Shown here piece after piece: positions 44,232 to 56,716 of a DNA stretch of 64,000 nt. Positions within the stretch are counted from its first letter, which is position 1. Each line of letters starts with the position of its first letter. The stretch is from Nissolia schottii. Taxonomy: Eukaryota > Streptophyta > Magnoliopsida > Fabales > Fabaceae. The notes under the pieces were generated by a model. That model saw nothing but the letters and a program-made list of their open reading frames with translations, did not search any database and was not told the DNA's origin. The DNA is taken from positions 520,993 through 584,992 of the forward strand of contig QANU01011901.1 of assembly GCA_003254905.1 (NCBI GenBank). The letters are read 5' to 3'. A program made the position numbers and the translations under genes.

Positions 44232-46110
44232 AACTTGTTGTAACGACCCTTAGAAGAGGAAAAAAAAAAAAGAGAAGGGTGTCTCGTGTGAGAAGTAGGG
44301 ACCATCTCGTGCGAGATGCTAGTTACAGGGCACGTCTCGTGCAAGATGTATAATATCTCACGCGAGATGATATCACAGGAGAGCAAATGTGGTTTTTAGA
44401 GCTCATCTCGTGTGAGACGAGTGCAAGAATTAATCTCACATTGATTGACGTCGTAGAAAGGGGCCTCATCTTCCCCTTATATATAGAGGTTTCCTGTTAG
44501 TGTTTAGATTTATTAATTCACTCAAAGAGTTTCAGATGTCACACTTTGTGAGACTTTTTGCTTCTGTTAAATTTAGACCATGTAATTATTTTTAAAATTT
44601 ATTTATTTATTTTAACATTATTTTATTTATGCATGTTTTATAAAATTCTACAAGGTGGAATTTATTATTTTAATTACGTATTTATGAAGTTAGTTATTCT
44701 TTTATTTAGTTAGACATTCTCTCATGATTATTTATTTAGAAAATCTTTATTTATGATATAGATATTTACGAAGTTATTTTTATCATGAAACTATTTTTAG
44801 AATTACATGGGACCACATTTATTACATTAAATATATTCATGTTATGTGTATATGATTAACATTAAATGATATAGATACTCATACTATTTAATTAAACCCT
44901 TAATAAAAGATAATAGTTAAGGAAAGATTCTAATAGTGGGAGAAGACTTATGTTAATGAAAGGTTCTAGCTAATGACAAGACTTGGTACTTAAGATGTTA
45001 ATTATGACGCACTTCTCTTACCTGGGAACCTCCTCCCTAAGCATGAGATCCTAATCCACCTTTATTTTTCTAAAATAAAACACTTAAGGATATTAACTCA
45101 TGTTATGATAAGGATTATGTTGTGAAGATCATGTTATGTACTTGAAACTATTTTCATGGGAGTATATCTAGGATAGAACTGTAAATCAGCGACAACTTAC
45201 GTTGACATTGATATACCTTATACGATCGTAAAGTAGAATATGACTCATGTAAATTTAAGGCAAAACCGTAAAGTCCGAACATGACAGCCTGTGATGTCCG
45301 GTGTCATGTATCATGTAGATTATGACTAACTATCAGGAATCTATGGACTCGGACAGTGTATCCCCAACTGTCATGACCTAGTTACTTGGGTAATGCGTCC
45401 AAGATAATGCATCATAAAGCGAAACCGTAATGCTCAGAATGTCTATTTAGAGAACGCCCCCACTTGTTTATGTTCATAAAAAGTTTTAATATTATAATTA
45501 CCGTTATTACATAAACATTTTCATGATTGTTATATATATATATATATGTATGTATCATGTATGTATGTATGTATGTATGTATTGCATATACATGTCATAG
45601 TTACGAACTGTCTCATGTCGCCGTGGGGTTTCCCATTCATTGAGCGATGACGCACCCCTCATCAACCTTTTTGAGATACCGTTGACGAAGACACGCTTTT
45701 CGTTTGGTAGATTTCAGCAGTTTGGACTCTTGGTGAGCCTCATGTTATCATGAAGTATTCTTTAGTTATTTCAGTCTTTATGATAGATTATATTCATGTC
45801 AGTTTTTTAAAGTGCTCTAGTGGACTACAAGCAGAGTATCACGTATTTTTGAATTATATATATTTCATATATTGTAAAGGATTCTTTTATTATATTATAT
45901 TGTGATATTTAGATTTTATTTAAAAGTATTTCTTTTTTATTTATAAAAGCTGCGCATTTTTTCATGATTAGCATGTTATAAGACTTTCATAAGGAAACTA
46001 GTCCATTGCGTGCCTGAGACAATTTCAGTGATCATTACACTTGTCTAACTCTAAAAGAATGGTCCAAAATCCTTTTTGTTGTAATTGTGTGACGTAAATG
46101 TTTTATTTTG
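44232..46110 (+). mobile_element. Possible solo LTR or LTR-retrotransposon remnant
   Basis: It begins with tgtaacgaccct, a frequent LTR-type start, and contains near 45620-45660 a block (cgccgtggggtttcccattc, then tgagcgatgacgcacccctc) like the conserved region of some plant Ty3/Gypsy LTRs. There is no coding frame over 1.8 kb. I could not identify matching ends or a 5-bp duplication, so limits and class are tentative. A (TA)n/(TGTA)n microsatellite is at about 45530-45590. Confidence 0.35.
44282..44419. repeat. Cluster of five tctcgtgcgaga palindromes
   Basis: Self-complementary motifs at about 44282, 44303, 44335, 44355 and 44403; the best is catctcgtgcgagatg (16 of 16 bases palindromic). 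Others are one- or two-base variants. Spacing is irregular (20-48 bp). Confidence 0.85.
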
Positions 46111-46396
46111 TTGTCACGATGTTATGAGTAACCTAGAGGAGGAAAATTGTGTAAACAAAGACCTTTAACCATGTCTGACAATTAGACCGACCGAAAGGAA
46201 ACTAAAGTCATTATATTATTAAATGGACTAAAGTTGTAAAAAATATCACTATTACAAAATTACATGATCAATATTTTTAAAGAAAAAAAACCAGTGCACC
46301 TTCATGAAAGAGCCTAAGCCTCAAGAGGTGTAAATGCATAAATTACAAAAAAAAAAAAAAATTAAAAACCACAAAATTTAAAACTAATTTATTTGA

Positions 46397-46930
46397 TTAA
46401 AGCAATTTATTGAGAGTAGACACGACAATAGTGCATAGATTACGCACATATTGATTAGTGTCCCTCAAAGGCGAACGACCGGTGTTCTTAAATTTTTTGT
46501 CGCATGAATCAACTTGAATCCCAGCTGCGTGAGCAATCACTATTGCAACATTGTAGTCACCTTTATCTATAGCATTTAGAGCCTCTCGCAAATGCACCTT
46601 CACTAATACGTTGTATGAAGCAATGCTACCTTCTAGTGCTTCTTTTAGCCTTGGGTCCATAGTTTGTGCATGAACCTTTTGTGCATGCTCCATTGCGACT
46701 GAGACATTGGCTTTGGCAATTTCAAGGATTAAGCGAGCAAATCCTGCTTTTGATCCGTGGCGAATTGATGATCTTAAAGTCATTATGCAAAAGTGGTAAT
46801 GAGATGATTGGCGACATATTTGATCCAGTAAATATGTGTGTGAGAGAGTGGATTGGATTGGTTGGATGAAGAAAACCGATGAAGTAACTAAGTGAGTAAT
46901 AATGATAAATGAAAAACTTGAAAGCTTCAT
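46397..46930 (-). CDS. Invertase/PMEI-inhibitor family protein lacking the third cysteine
   Basis: A 177-residue intronless minus-strand protein with a signal peptide (FSFIIITHLVTSSVFFIQP) and one inhibitor domain. The first cysteine pair is present (ICRQSSHYHFC) and so is the fourth (VDSCDKKF), but the position that normally holds the third reads EGSIASYNV, with Ser instead of Cys. An extra Cys occurs near the C-terminus (NLCTIV). The second disulphide would therefore be missing or rewired. The frame is intact, so it may be expressed; function as an inhibitor is uncertain. It is about 29 kb from the three plus-strand relatives and separated from them by the MULE and galactokinase. Confidence 0.85.
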   Translation of the reverse strand: MKLSSFSFIIITHLVTSSVFFIQPIQSTLSHTYLLDQICRQSSHYHFCIMTLRSSIRHGSKAGFARLILEIAKANVSVAMEHAQKVHAQTMDPRLKEALEGSIASYNVLVKVHLREALNAIDKGDYNVAIVIAHAAGIQVDSCDKKFKNTGRSPLRDTNQYVRNLCTIVVSTLNKLL

Positions 46931-47600
46931 TTTCCCGAAGAATTGTTGAGTATATGAGGATATTTAAGTGTGTATGCTCTGCAATTCAAATAGGCTACTT
47001 ATAAGAGGAAAGAAACTAATGATTTGAGTCACATTTCCATTTTTAGGTAACAACTTGGCGCTTCCCTTAATGCTCGCTGATCAGGTTAGTCATGTGGTTA
47101 AAAATGAGGTAAATTCACAAACACAACTTGCGATTATATAATGCTTTATTACTTATCATACAATAAAATGTAGTGCAAATCTTGTTACAATCTTGATGTA
47201 TATTAGTTTCTAGGTCAATAAATTTACAATAGATATATCTTTAGAATAACCAAATAGATATATAATGTAATAACCAAATAAATTTTTTCTGTCTCAAAAA
47301 TTGGGATCATTCAAGACTCCTGTTTGTATTGACCATTGAGCATTGAGAATCCAATCGTATTCTAAAACGACGTCACATTGCAACTAGCTAAAGATAAGAA
47401 AGAAGGGTGCATGGGCTGGCCCAGTTGTAATAAACCCACCCACCCGAGTCAAGTCGTCGCTCCCCTCACTTCCATTCGTTTCTTCCTCGACTGTCTTATT
47501 CGTTATTCTTCCCTCACAACCAGAAAGTGCCACCACATTACACCCAACACGACCCCAACGTCACATTACACTCTAATTCCCCAACCCTTCTAGCTAAGTA
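46931..47600. other. Divergent intergenic region between inhibitor gene and FCA
   Basis: Holds the promoters of the minus-strand inhibitor gene and of FCA, which are arranged head to head. No coding frame is supported. An acgacgtcac element at about 47369 is a bZIP-type motif of unknown relevance. Confidence 0.4.
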
Positions 47601-47621
47601 CACGCTTATAACACTTCCCAA

Positions 47622-47653
47622 ATTCTCTCTCTCTCTCTCTAGGGTTAGGGTTT
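47622..47653 (+). promoter_or_regulatory. CT tract and telo-box in the FCA leader
   Basis: A (CT)n run followed at once by agggttagggttt, a combination common in 5' leaders of broadly expressed plant genes. It lies 23 bp upstream of the proposed CUG start. Confidence 0.6.
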
Positions 47654-47675
47654 CGCCCCGTTACAGTTAGCCAAG

Positions 47676-47678
47676 CTG
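47676..47678 (+). promoter_or_regulatory. FCA: Probable non-AUG (CUG) start codon of FCA
   Basis: The frame is open from a stop near 47645 to the first ATG at 47778 and contains a CTG at 47676 with A at -3 and G at +4, a favourable context. The 34 codons between encode a basic, Arg/Ser/Asn-rich stretch beginning LDRHRGDRYG. Non-AUG (CUG) initiation is known for Arabidopsis FCA; its use here is inferred. Confidence 0.7.
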
Positions 47679-50600
47679 GATAGGCACAGAGGAGATCGCT
47701 ACGGCAACAACAACGATGACTCTCCTCACAGCTACCGTCACTCATCGAGGCCCAGCTCTCGCTTCTCCGATTCTCCCATGACCTACAACAACAACTCCTC
47801 CCGCCGGAGCCCCGCTCCCTTCCGCTCCGGCCCCCGCCCCTTCCAAAGCCCACCGCGTCGCTCTCCTGGCAGGGGCGGAGGAGGTTTCCGCCCAACCGGA
47901 TTCGGTGGCGGGGAAGGGTTCAGGCCGATGGGCGGTGAAGGTCCCGGGGACTACGGGTTCAACAGTTACCAGGCTCCGCCACTGTCCGGTCACAAGCGAG
48001 GGTTTCGCGGAGGCTCGCCTGGTGAGTTTGAATTCGAGCTTTTCTTCCTTATTTCTTTAAAACGCGCTTTAATTGCTGTCGTTTGTACGGTTGATTAGGG
48101 TCCTGGATTGCAATGGTTTTGTGTATAGGAGGCATTTGTGTTGGCATAGAGCATCTTGAGCATCAGAGTTTGGATTTACTATTTAAGAGTTCTAATTTGT
48201 ATTGTCATTAATGGTTACTAAATTGCAGCCTGTAACCGCAATTTCAGCTGCGGTCTGGCAGCAATCATGCATCAGCATCCCGCGGCAGCCATTGTGGTTG
48301 CATCATGTAACTGCTGTAACTGCAATTTAAAACGGCAATATTCTGATAATGTATAATGCTGGTATTTGTTTATGTTGGAAACAGCAGCATAGTTTTTATT
48401 TTTCGTATTTGCTGCATACTGGATAGGTTGCTTTATTATTTGGTTCAGTCTGGAGCTAGAGAATATGTGTCGTTCACTTGTTGTGTTAGTTTGTTGCCAT
48501 TACTAGTGGAAGAAGGCATGGTTGTTTATGTTTGCCACAACCCTGATTTGTTTCAGTTCTTCGTGTAATTTGAGCTCACATTTTCCGTCCCAAATGCTTA
48601 CCATTTATGTTCTGCATGACTTATTGCATGTGTTATCCTATAAATGAAATGATTGTAATACTTGTCCTTTTCAGATCGTTTTGATGGTGGAAACTTTGCC
48701 AAACTATTTGTTGGATCTGTGCCCCGAACAGCAACTGAAGAAGATGTAAGTCATACTGACTGTTTCATGTTCTCCTAATTGTTTGATTGTCTAATGGTTT
48801 AATGTTTTCCATAAGGTTAAAGAATTTTAAACCTCGGTATGGTTTAATGGCTAATTATTGCCTTGTTATGATTATTTGATGTCAGATTCGGCCTTTGTTT
48901 GAGGAACATGGGAATTTGATTGAGGTTGCCCTGATCAAAGATAAAAAAACTGGACAGCATCAAGGTATGCGTAATTTTAATACTCTGAGACTGTTGTGAT
49001 TCATGTACATTGTATTTCAGGTCCTTTGAGAGGCTGATGGGAGACAAAATGAGCTCATCGTCATCTCAGTTTGTTTTTGCAACAAGTTCTGGCTTGTTGG
49101 TTTTGGTTCCACCTTTTTTCCCCCTCGTCCTGTCATACCAGAAGGAGGCAAGACAACTAAACTTGTAATCTGCTCTTTGTATAGCAGATGGGATCTTGGA
49201 GGACCAAAAGATCCTGCTCTTGCAATTGTAGCTGCAGAAGCAGGGGGGCTTACCCGACAATTGATTGTAGTGGGAGTGTCGGTTGCCATAGTTGTAGAAT
49301 TGTTTTTGTCAAAAATATAGAAGGCAGTTATTGTACAAAGGGAACAGAGAACAAAACTTGGATTGTTACGTTTAAATGGTGTTAATCACAATGTATTTCT
49401 GAAGATTTCGTTGTTTTTCATATTTTTGTGAACTTAAGAGTTCATTGAATGGCTTGGCATGTCATATGCCAGTTTTGATTTAATAAAATGGCATGGGTCT
49501 GTAGTTGGGTTGACAATATGTGGATGGTAATTTGTATTAGTGAGTGATGTGTTTGTTGGAATTCACACTTCGTTAGCCACTTTATGAATGGTAGACCTGG
49601 TTGGTGATGTCACTGATGGATGTTCGTTTGTGGTTCATGTAGAACTTAGGCAACTAGATTTAGTTTTATTCTTACGCTTATGTGATGGATTTAATGTTTT
49701 ACTATGATGTGGTTTTAGAATGGTTCATGTTTGGGACATTGACTCTGCCTGATTGGATCATAGGACTGTGATTACATATTATTGTGCAGCCTTCTCAAAT
49801 TTAATTTAGAAGCCACGTGGTTGTTTATATGCACTGGTTTGGGATAGCAACAGTTATATTCATATATATTTTAATGTGGAGTTATGACAGGTGTTGGATA
49901 GGTATTTGGTTTGATTGGATATACTGCCATCTTGTCCATTTACTTTTGGTGGTTGTTCTGTTGGAGCATATGGTTTTATGCAAGGAAATGTAGTTGTTCA
50001 AAATCTCACTATGGAAAGCTAGGTTCTTCATGGGACTGAAAGTGGGATTCACAGTTGTGCTTTATTGATGAGAAAAGCAGTCTGGTTATATTGATTAGAC
50101 TTTTATGCACAAGTGTACATTCAGCACTAGAACTGATGTTTAGAATCTATCGATTGTGAATATTAGTACACGGATGAGTGTTGTGTGGATCTATGCAATA
50201 TGGTGGCTTTAGCTAAGCTTCTACCCAAGCAAAGTTTTTACTGAAGTAAATATTGCTATTGTTTTTCAGTTTTTCTCTGCTCTGGGGAAGTATAAATCCT
50301 CAGATTATAGGATGTCTGTACCTGATAGGAGAGGTGAAATAGGAATTTATTTGCTTAACTAGAAGCAAGTATTGATTATATGCTAGTCAACTGTTGTTAA
50401 TTGCAACTGCCTTAGTTGTTGATTATGTGCTACACTTTATGTTTACGTTTGGTTTTTCAGTCACTTATGATGAAGTACTCGCTAGGTCCACAGAAATTTA
50501 TTTGTTAACTGAGTTCTTTTTTTTAAGTTATTCCTGCTGTGAGATCTATTGTTCCATACAATTTTGTTGCTTCATGGAAAACTAGGTGTTTCAATTTTTC

Positions 50601-53600
50601 AGTATAACTTTGATTGCTCTTTTAGCTCTTCTAGAATTCTCTTTAATCTCTTGTGCTCTCCCATATAGTTGTTAAAAAATGCATAATAAGGCTTCGATCT
50701 CATTTGTTTGATAAGTAATATTATGCTCAATACTTCTTTAGAACTAGTCTGTTAAAACAGACATTTTACAGTTACTGTCACCCAATTATGTCTTTGAAAA
50801 TAGCTAAGTATCTGGAGGGTAAAAAGTTTCTATGTAGAACTACAGATTCTATCAGCTTTCTTTCTTGCTCTATCCTTTTTCTTCCAAATGACTTATTTAG
50901 TTGCGGCTCTGTATATATTGACATATATCTGTATGTATAAAATGGCTAGTGTTATAATTTTTAATGTAACTGCCATAAAAAAAAAAACCTTTGTTGTGCA
51001 GGTTGTTGTTTTATAAAATATGCTACATCAGAAGAAGCTGATCAGGCAATTAGAGCTTTGCACAATCAGCATACTCTTCCTGGAGTGAGTTGTGCTTGTC
51101 ATTCCTAAATGATAATTATTGAGGACAATTTATGGTTTTAGTATTTCTCTGACACTCATTACTAATTAGGGTGTTGGTCCAATCCAAGTGCGGTATGCTG
51201 ATGGTGAACGGGAACGCCTTGGTAACTATTTCTTTTTCTTGAAATTGATGGATTTGAATACACTTAGATAATTTGTACTGTTTGGTTAAGCTAAACATAA
51301 TCTTTAGATGTAGGTTTTTTTTTCCTCGTTACAAATTAAAATGTCTCTAAAATTATCTAGTCTGATTGTCATTTTTGTTCATGAGGGGATCTTATGATTC
51401 ATACATCTCTTTTATCTGATAACATGGAAGTCTGTTGTTCTTTAGTTTTTATTCTTGCATAATTAAACTTGTCTGTTATTTTTATCAGTTGAACTTTAGA
51501 TGCATTTTTGGTTTGTCCTTGACTCCTAGTTAACTTCGCATGCTTTAAACCTCCGTCCTATTGTAGTCAGCTTAATATTCCTCTAAAAAAATTATTTAAA
51601 TCCTGTAGTCAAATTTCAGTTAGAACAACTATTCAGTTGATATTGAAAAAGCTTGAAATAGTACTTTAATCTGAACACGCTCTGAAGTGTATTGTGAAAA
51701 CTGAATTCTAAGTGCAGAATTTGTGGCTGGATGATCTCCTGTATTTATTTATGCATCATTGTTCGATGTTATCTGACCATGTTACTGACTGTTTCATGGT
51801 GCTGCAATCAATTTATATGATAGGTGCAGTTGAGTACAAATTATTTGTGGGCTCTTTGAACAAACAGGCTACAGTAAAGGAAGTTGAGGAAGTATGTTGC
51901 TTACCTATTGAACTTTTGCACTAGCTACTATTATAGAATTCTTTTCAGTGTGAAAAATGATTTTTATGGTGTCTCGCGGAAGGAAAACTTTGGCACGAGG
52001 GAATTGATGTTTGAACAATTTAATGACTTGTTAAATTTGCTAAGTATTTAATTTCTCTTTAGTACTATATTTTAGTTATTATTATTGTTGGTAACTTAGC
52101 ATGGAACTAAATACTAATAGACTGTTTCTCTTGCATCAGATTTTCTTAAAATATGGGCGGGTTGAAGATGTTTATCTTATGCGGGATGAGATGAAGCAAA
52201 GCCGTGGTATGTTTCCTGCCTTTCTGAAGTCTGGGACTAGGTTGGGGTGATGGGTTGGTATTTGTGGTTCTCAGATTCTAAGTTGTTGTTCTGAGAACAG
52301 TAGGATAATGATTGATATTTTTTGTTGATAATTATAACCTTTTTCTTAAAAAGATTTTTTGGATGCATCTTAATTTTTATTCTGGTGGTTCATTCTGTTC
52401 GTCTTCATGTGCAATTCTGTTTGATGGCAATATCAAATAGATAATACTTTGCATGTTTTTGATTGAAGGATGTGGTTTTGTTAAATACTCGCATAGGGAT
52501 ATGGCACTGGCGGCTATAAATGCACTTAATGGGATCTATACAATGAGAGTAAGGACTATTTGAACACTTTTAGTAGTTGTACTTATGAAAGTTTTCTGGT
52601 TAATCTATTGTATTTGTTTGCATAGGGTTGTGATCAACCACTAATTGTACGGTTTGCTGATCCCAAGAGACCTCGTCAAGGAGATTCCAGGTTTGTCCAC
52701 TAAAGCATTTATTCACGATCTTATTAGTCTTTTTTAATGCTAATTAATCAAACAAAGCGTAGAGTGGAGGTCTGTTACTTGTCCCGGAGAGTGACTTGTG
52801 CTTCTGACATGAATGTGAAATTAAGCCTAAAGAAGAAGTATTTTTCTTTATTTGGCATTTGGCAATTTGAACTGCATCTCCATTATGTAAGCTTTCTTTG
52901 GGCTGGTTAGCCTACATTTAACACATTACAGTTCAAATGGAGGGAAAGACTAAAGCTAGTATTGTATTTGTTGTATAAGTTGATAAAAGGGCTTCTTTCC
53001 TTGGCCTGATCTTCCACACCCTCAACCAACTTTTTTTTTTTCTTTCATAAATTTGTAGTGCATTTATTTTTGGTTTGTTTGGGGGTGGAGGGTAAGGGTT
53101 TCTCGTTCATTTTGGATTTGAATCACATAAATAACTTGTTGCTAATAGTATTCTTGACATATGTGCATGAGTATGACATTTAAAATAAGTGTGCTCTATT
53201 GACACGAACACCACGAAGAAATAAACATAGATAAATCAGTCTGCTGATACCAAATAGCAGTTCTGATCTTGTACCTTTTTAGGCATCTTATATATGATTC
53301 AAATGCATGTTATCTACAAGTGGTTTCAGAATTTGTGTTTGGCTTGTTTCAGGGGTCCTGCATTTGGTGGTCCAGTATTTGGTCCTAGATTTGATGCACC
53401 AGGCGCAAGGTATATATATCTTCATCCCTTTACCTTTTTCTTCTGTCTTCTGAATGGTTTCTCTAGTTAATTCTCGTCTTGTTGGAACTTAGTGCAATGC
53501 TTTCTTCTGGAATTACATTTTGCAGACTTCCATCCAATTTTCCTGATCCTATGGGTGATCGTTTGCCTCCTCCAAATGCTTGGCGCCCAATGCATCCATC

Positions 53601-56600
53601 AAATATGGGGCCATCCTCTAATGCTGGTTTTCATGGCATGGGGCCTCCATTTCTTCCAAGATCTGGTGATATGGCATTGCCTACAAATGCAGTAAGTATA
53701 AATAAATTTAATGATACTGAAATTTAACCCTAAACCCAATCCAGCTGGTTTGTTTGTCTGTTTTTAAAGCTACCACATCCCATAATTTCTCACTCTCTCT
53801 GTGGCTAAAATTTTGTGCTTCTTAAGGTTACCTTAGTGTTGCGGTTGTTCTGGATTACACGGATTTGTTGCTGCTAAATGTTTGCTGACTATTATGAAGT
53901 TTGGCCAACCAGAGAATGAACTTTGTTATTCATTATTGTCAATCAATTTGTTGAGCGTAAAATTTGAATGCATCTGTTGACTTACAAGTGATCCTGCATT
54001 TACAATACCTTAAGTTAAATACTTTTTGGGCTGCTTTCTGCATTTTTTTTGAAGTGATGGTCAGTTAGTTAAGCCGTTTCTTGTCTTATTAAACACACAA
54101 ACTGCACTATCTCAACACTGTAATTGTACTTCAACCTTTTTCCCCCGAATAATGGCATTGACTCACTTATTGCCTTCTGCATGGTGCTCTTTATCACATA
54201 AGATAGTGTCTGCTACAGACAGAGGGAAGGGGTTCAAAGAATTTATTAGTAATTTGCATATAGGTAGTCTTTGGTACCCTTTTCATAAAAGCACTGGTAC
54301 CTCTTAACAACTAGTATTGAGGCAAAATATTGACCTCTAATTGTTAAGAGTACCGATGTCTAGTTTACTGATTTATTGCTAGGAGCTAATAATCAGTAAG
54401 GAAGCTTTTTGGCCAATGATCCTTCCTAGGTTTCTTACAGAAATTTTGTAGTTGCTTGTTAGATGTAATTGTTTTTTACCTTTTACTCATCCTCCTCCAT
54501 TGTTCATTTTGTTCGTCCAAACATATATCGCTTATACTATTCCTAAAACAAATACAGGTTGGTTCTACGGTTGGCATGGGAGGCCCCATAGATGATCGGT
54601 TTCAAGCTCAGTCTCTGTCATCAATGTCACAACAGGTATATTGATACCATCCATCAGTATACATTTAGATTAATTAATAATTAGTCTTTACTGCCTGTCT
54701 GCTAGCCTGAAACAGATTAATAAATTTATGTTACTGTCAGAATTACAACCAATCTATGCCGCAAATTCCGCCAGTCAGCCAACAACATCAAATAGCACCA
54801 TTGCAGAAACAGATTCAATCACCTCAAGAGTTGCCACCTTCCCACCAGTTGTACACTCAAGGTTCAATGCCCTACCAACAATCGCCATCACTCTCATCCC
54901 TTAGGCCGCAACTGCCACACTCTGCTGGTTCTCTACCTACGCACCAGGCACATGGCATTAGTGGACAGTTTCCAACTTCACAACCCCAAGCACAGCAGAG
55001 TGCTTTGTCTGCTTCAATTCCTCAGGCACCTCTTGATACCAGATTGCAGTTGAATACAGCTTTGACTACAAATCAACAGCAAGTTCCCCCTGTGAAGCAG
55101 CAGCCAGTTCAGTCACTTCAGCAATCTCCCTCTCAGTTAGCTCAGATGTTGTCGCAACAAACTCAGAATTTACAGGCAAGCTTTCATTCATCACAGCAGG
55201 CGTTCTCCCAGCTTCAACAACAAATACAGATGATGCAACCATCTAGTCAAGCATTGACATTGCAGCAGAATGCAGAAGCTACTAAAAAGCAGGTATTCTT
55301 GGTTGAAAAATCTGCTTTCATTAGCATTTGCTTTGGATTCTCTATGTTGTTCAACATCTCACCTTGTATAAAGTTTCATAAATTTTACATAAGTTCTTGC
55401 TTAATTTGCCATGAGTGGAATGTGGACATGTGGAGTTTGGTTTGAATCAATTTTACTACAAAAAATTTGAATTGCAGTTTTTCTGTGTATTGTATTATTT
55501 AAATCGACTTCTGATTTTATAGATCTTAGGTTTTTCAGGGTCTAACTTGATTGTTGTGTAGATATTTAATCTGTTTGAAATGTTTAACTGTGTGCTAGTA
55601 GTTGTAGGAGGTATTATTTATTATTCTTCTAGGATATATTAGAGGATGCTTTAATTGTAACATTCATGTGCTAATGCTTATGTACCTGTAGTCTCCATGG
55701 GCTGGGACTGTACCACAGACAGTGACCAGCACTCCTGCTGCTGCGCCCACTGCAGATATGCCTTCATCCGCATCTGCTACTTCTGCATTACCTGTGGTAA
55801 GCCAGAACATGGCTATTGCAAAATGTAATTGGACAGAGCATTTATCTCCTGAGGGCTTCAAGTATTACTACAATAGTGTCACTGGCGAAAGTCGGGTACG
55901 AATGCATTTTAGTTGTCATTATCTTTCCTAACTTTCATTTCACTAATGGAACTACTGTTCTCTGAAATGTACATGTAGTGGGAGAAACCTGAGGAGTTGG
56001 CATTATCTGAACAGCAGAAGCAACAGCAAATGATATCTGTTCAGCACTCTCAAACACAGTCACAGCCTTCAATACAATCTGCCCAACAGCTTCCTCAAGT
56101 CCAACAGGTACAGCCTCAAGGCCATAATCTCCAAGGACAGGTTCTCCACCAGCAACAAATACAGCAGCCGTCCTTGTCTTCTTCTACGGTACAGCAGTCT
56201 CAAACTCAGTCACAGCCTTCAATACTATGATATTCTTGTGCTGAAAGATGGTTTTATGTTGCTGACTTCGCCTTTTGCAATTCTAGTTTCAGGCATATGG
56301 AGTTGCAGGTCATCAAAATTTTCAGGTAACACCATCCTTGTCAACCCTTGTTTAATAACATGTAGTCTCTGTGGCTCCTTTATATTGTCAGTATTCAGTA
56401 GCTCCTTTTTTATGTATATGATTGAAAGTTGCTATGCTTTTCAGGAAGTTGGTTATAAACAGGTACAACCATCAACTATTTCTGCTGGCGATCCCGAACG
56501 CTACTCACAGGTACAATGAGGTTTACACTTCACTCCGTTCATTTATTTTATTATGTACTTTTAGTCTAATATTAATTCGTGGATCAATTTCAGGGTGTTC

Positions 56601-56679
56601 ATGCTTCACAAGAGTGGATGTGGAAAAATAAGCCTGCAGGTTCCAGTCTTTGCACCCACTTATCTCTACCCTGTTCCTG

Positions 56680-56716
<37 letters not shown>

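Noticed and set aside
47590..47993. Minus-strand Gly/Arg-rich ORFs at the FCA 5' end
   Set aside because: Shadows of the GC-rich first exon of FCA, which has family homology on the plus strand.
49017..49289. Minus-strand 90-residue ORF in FCA intron 3
   Set aside because: It is the antisense of the more protein-like plus-strand frame, which has a membrane segment and a natural stop; the minus frame has no recognisable feature.
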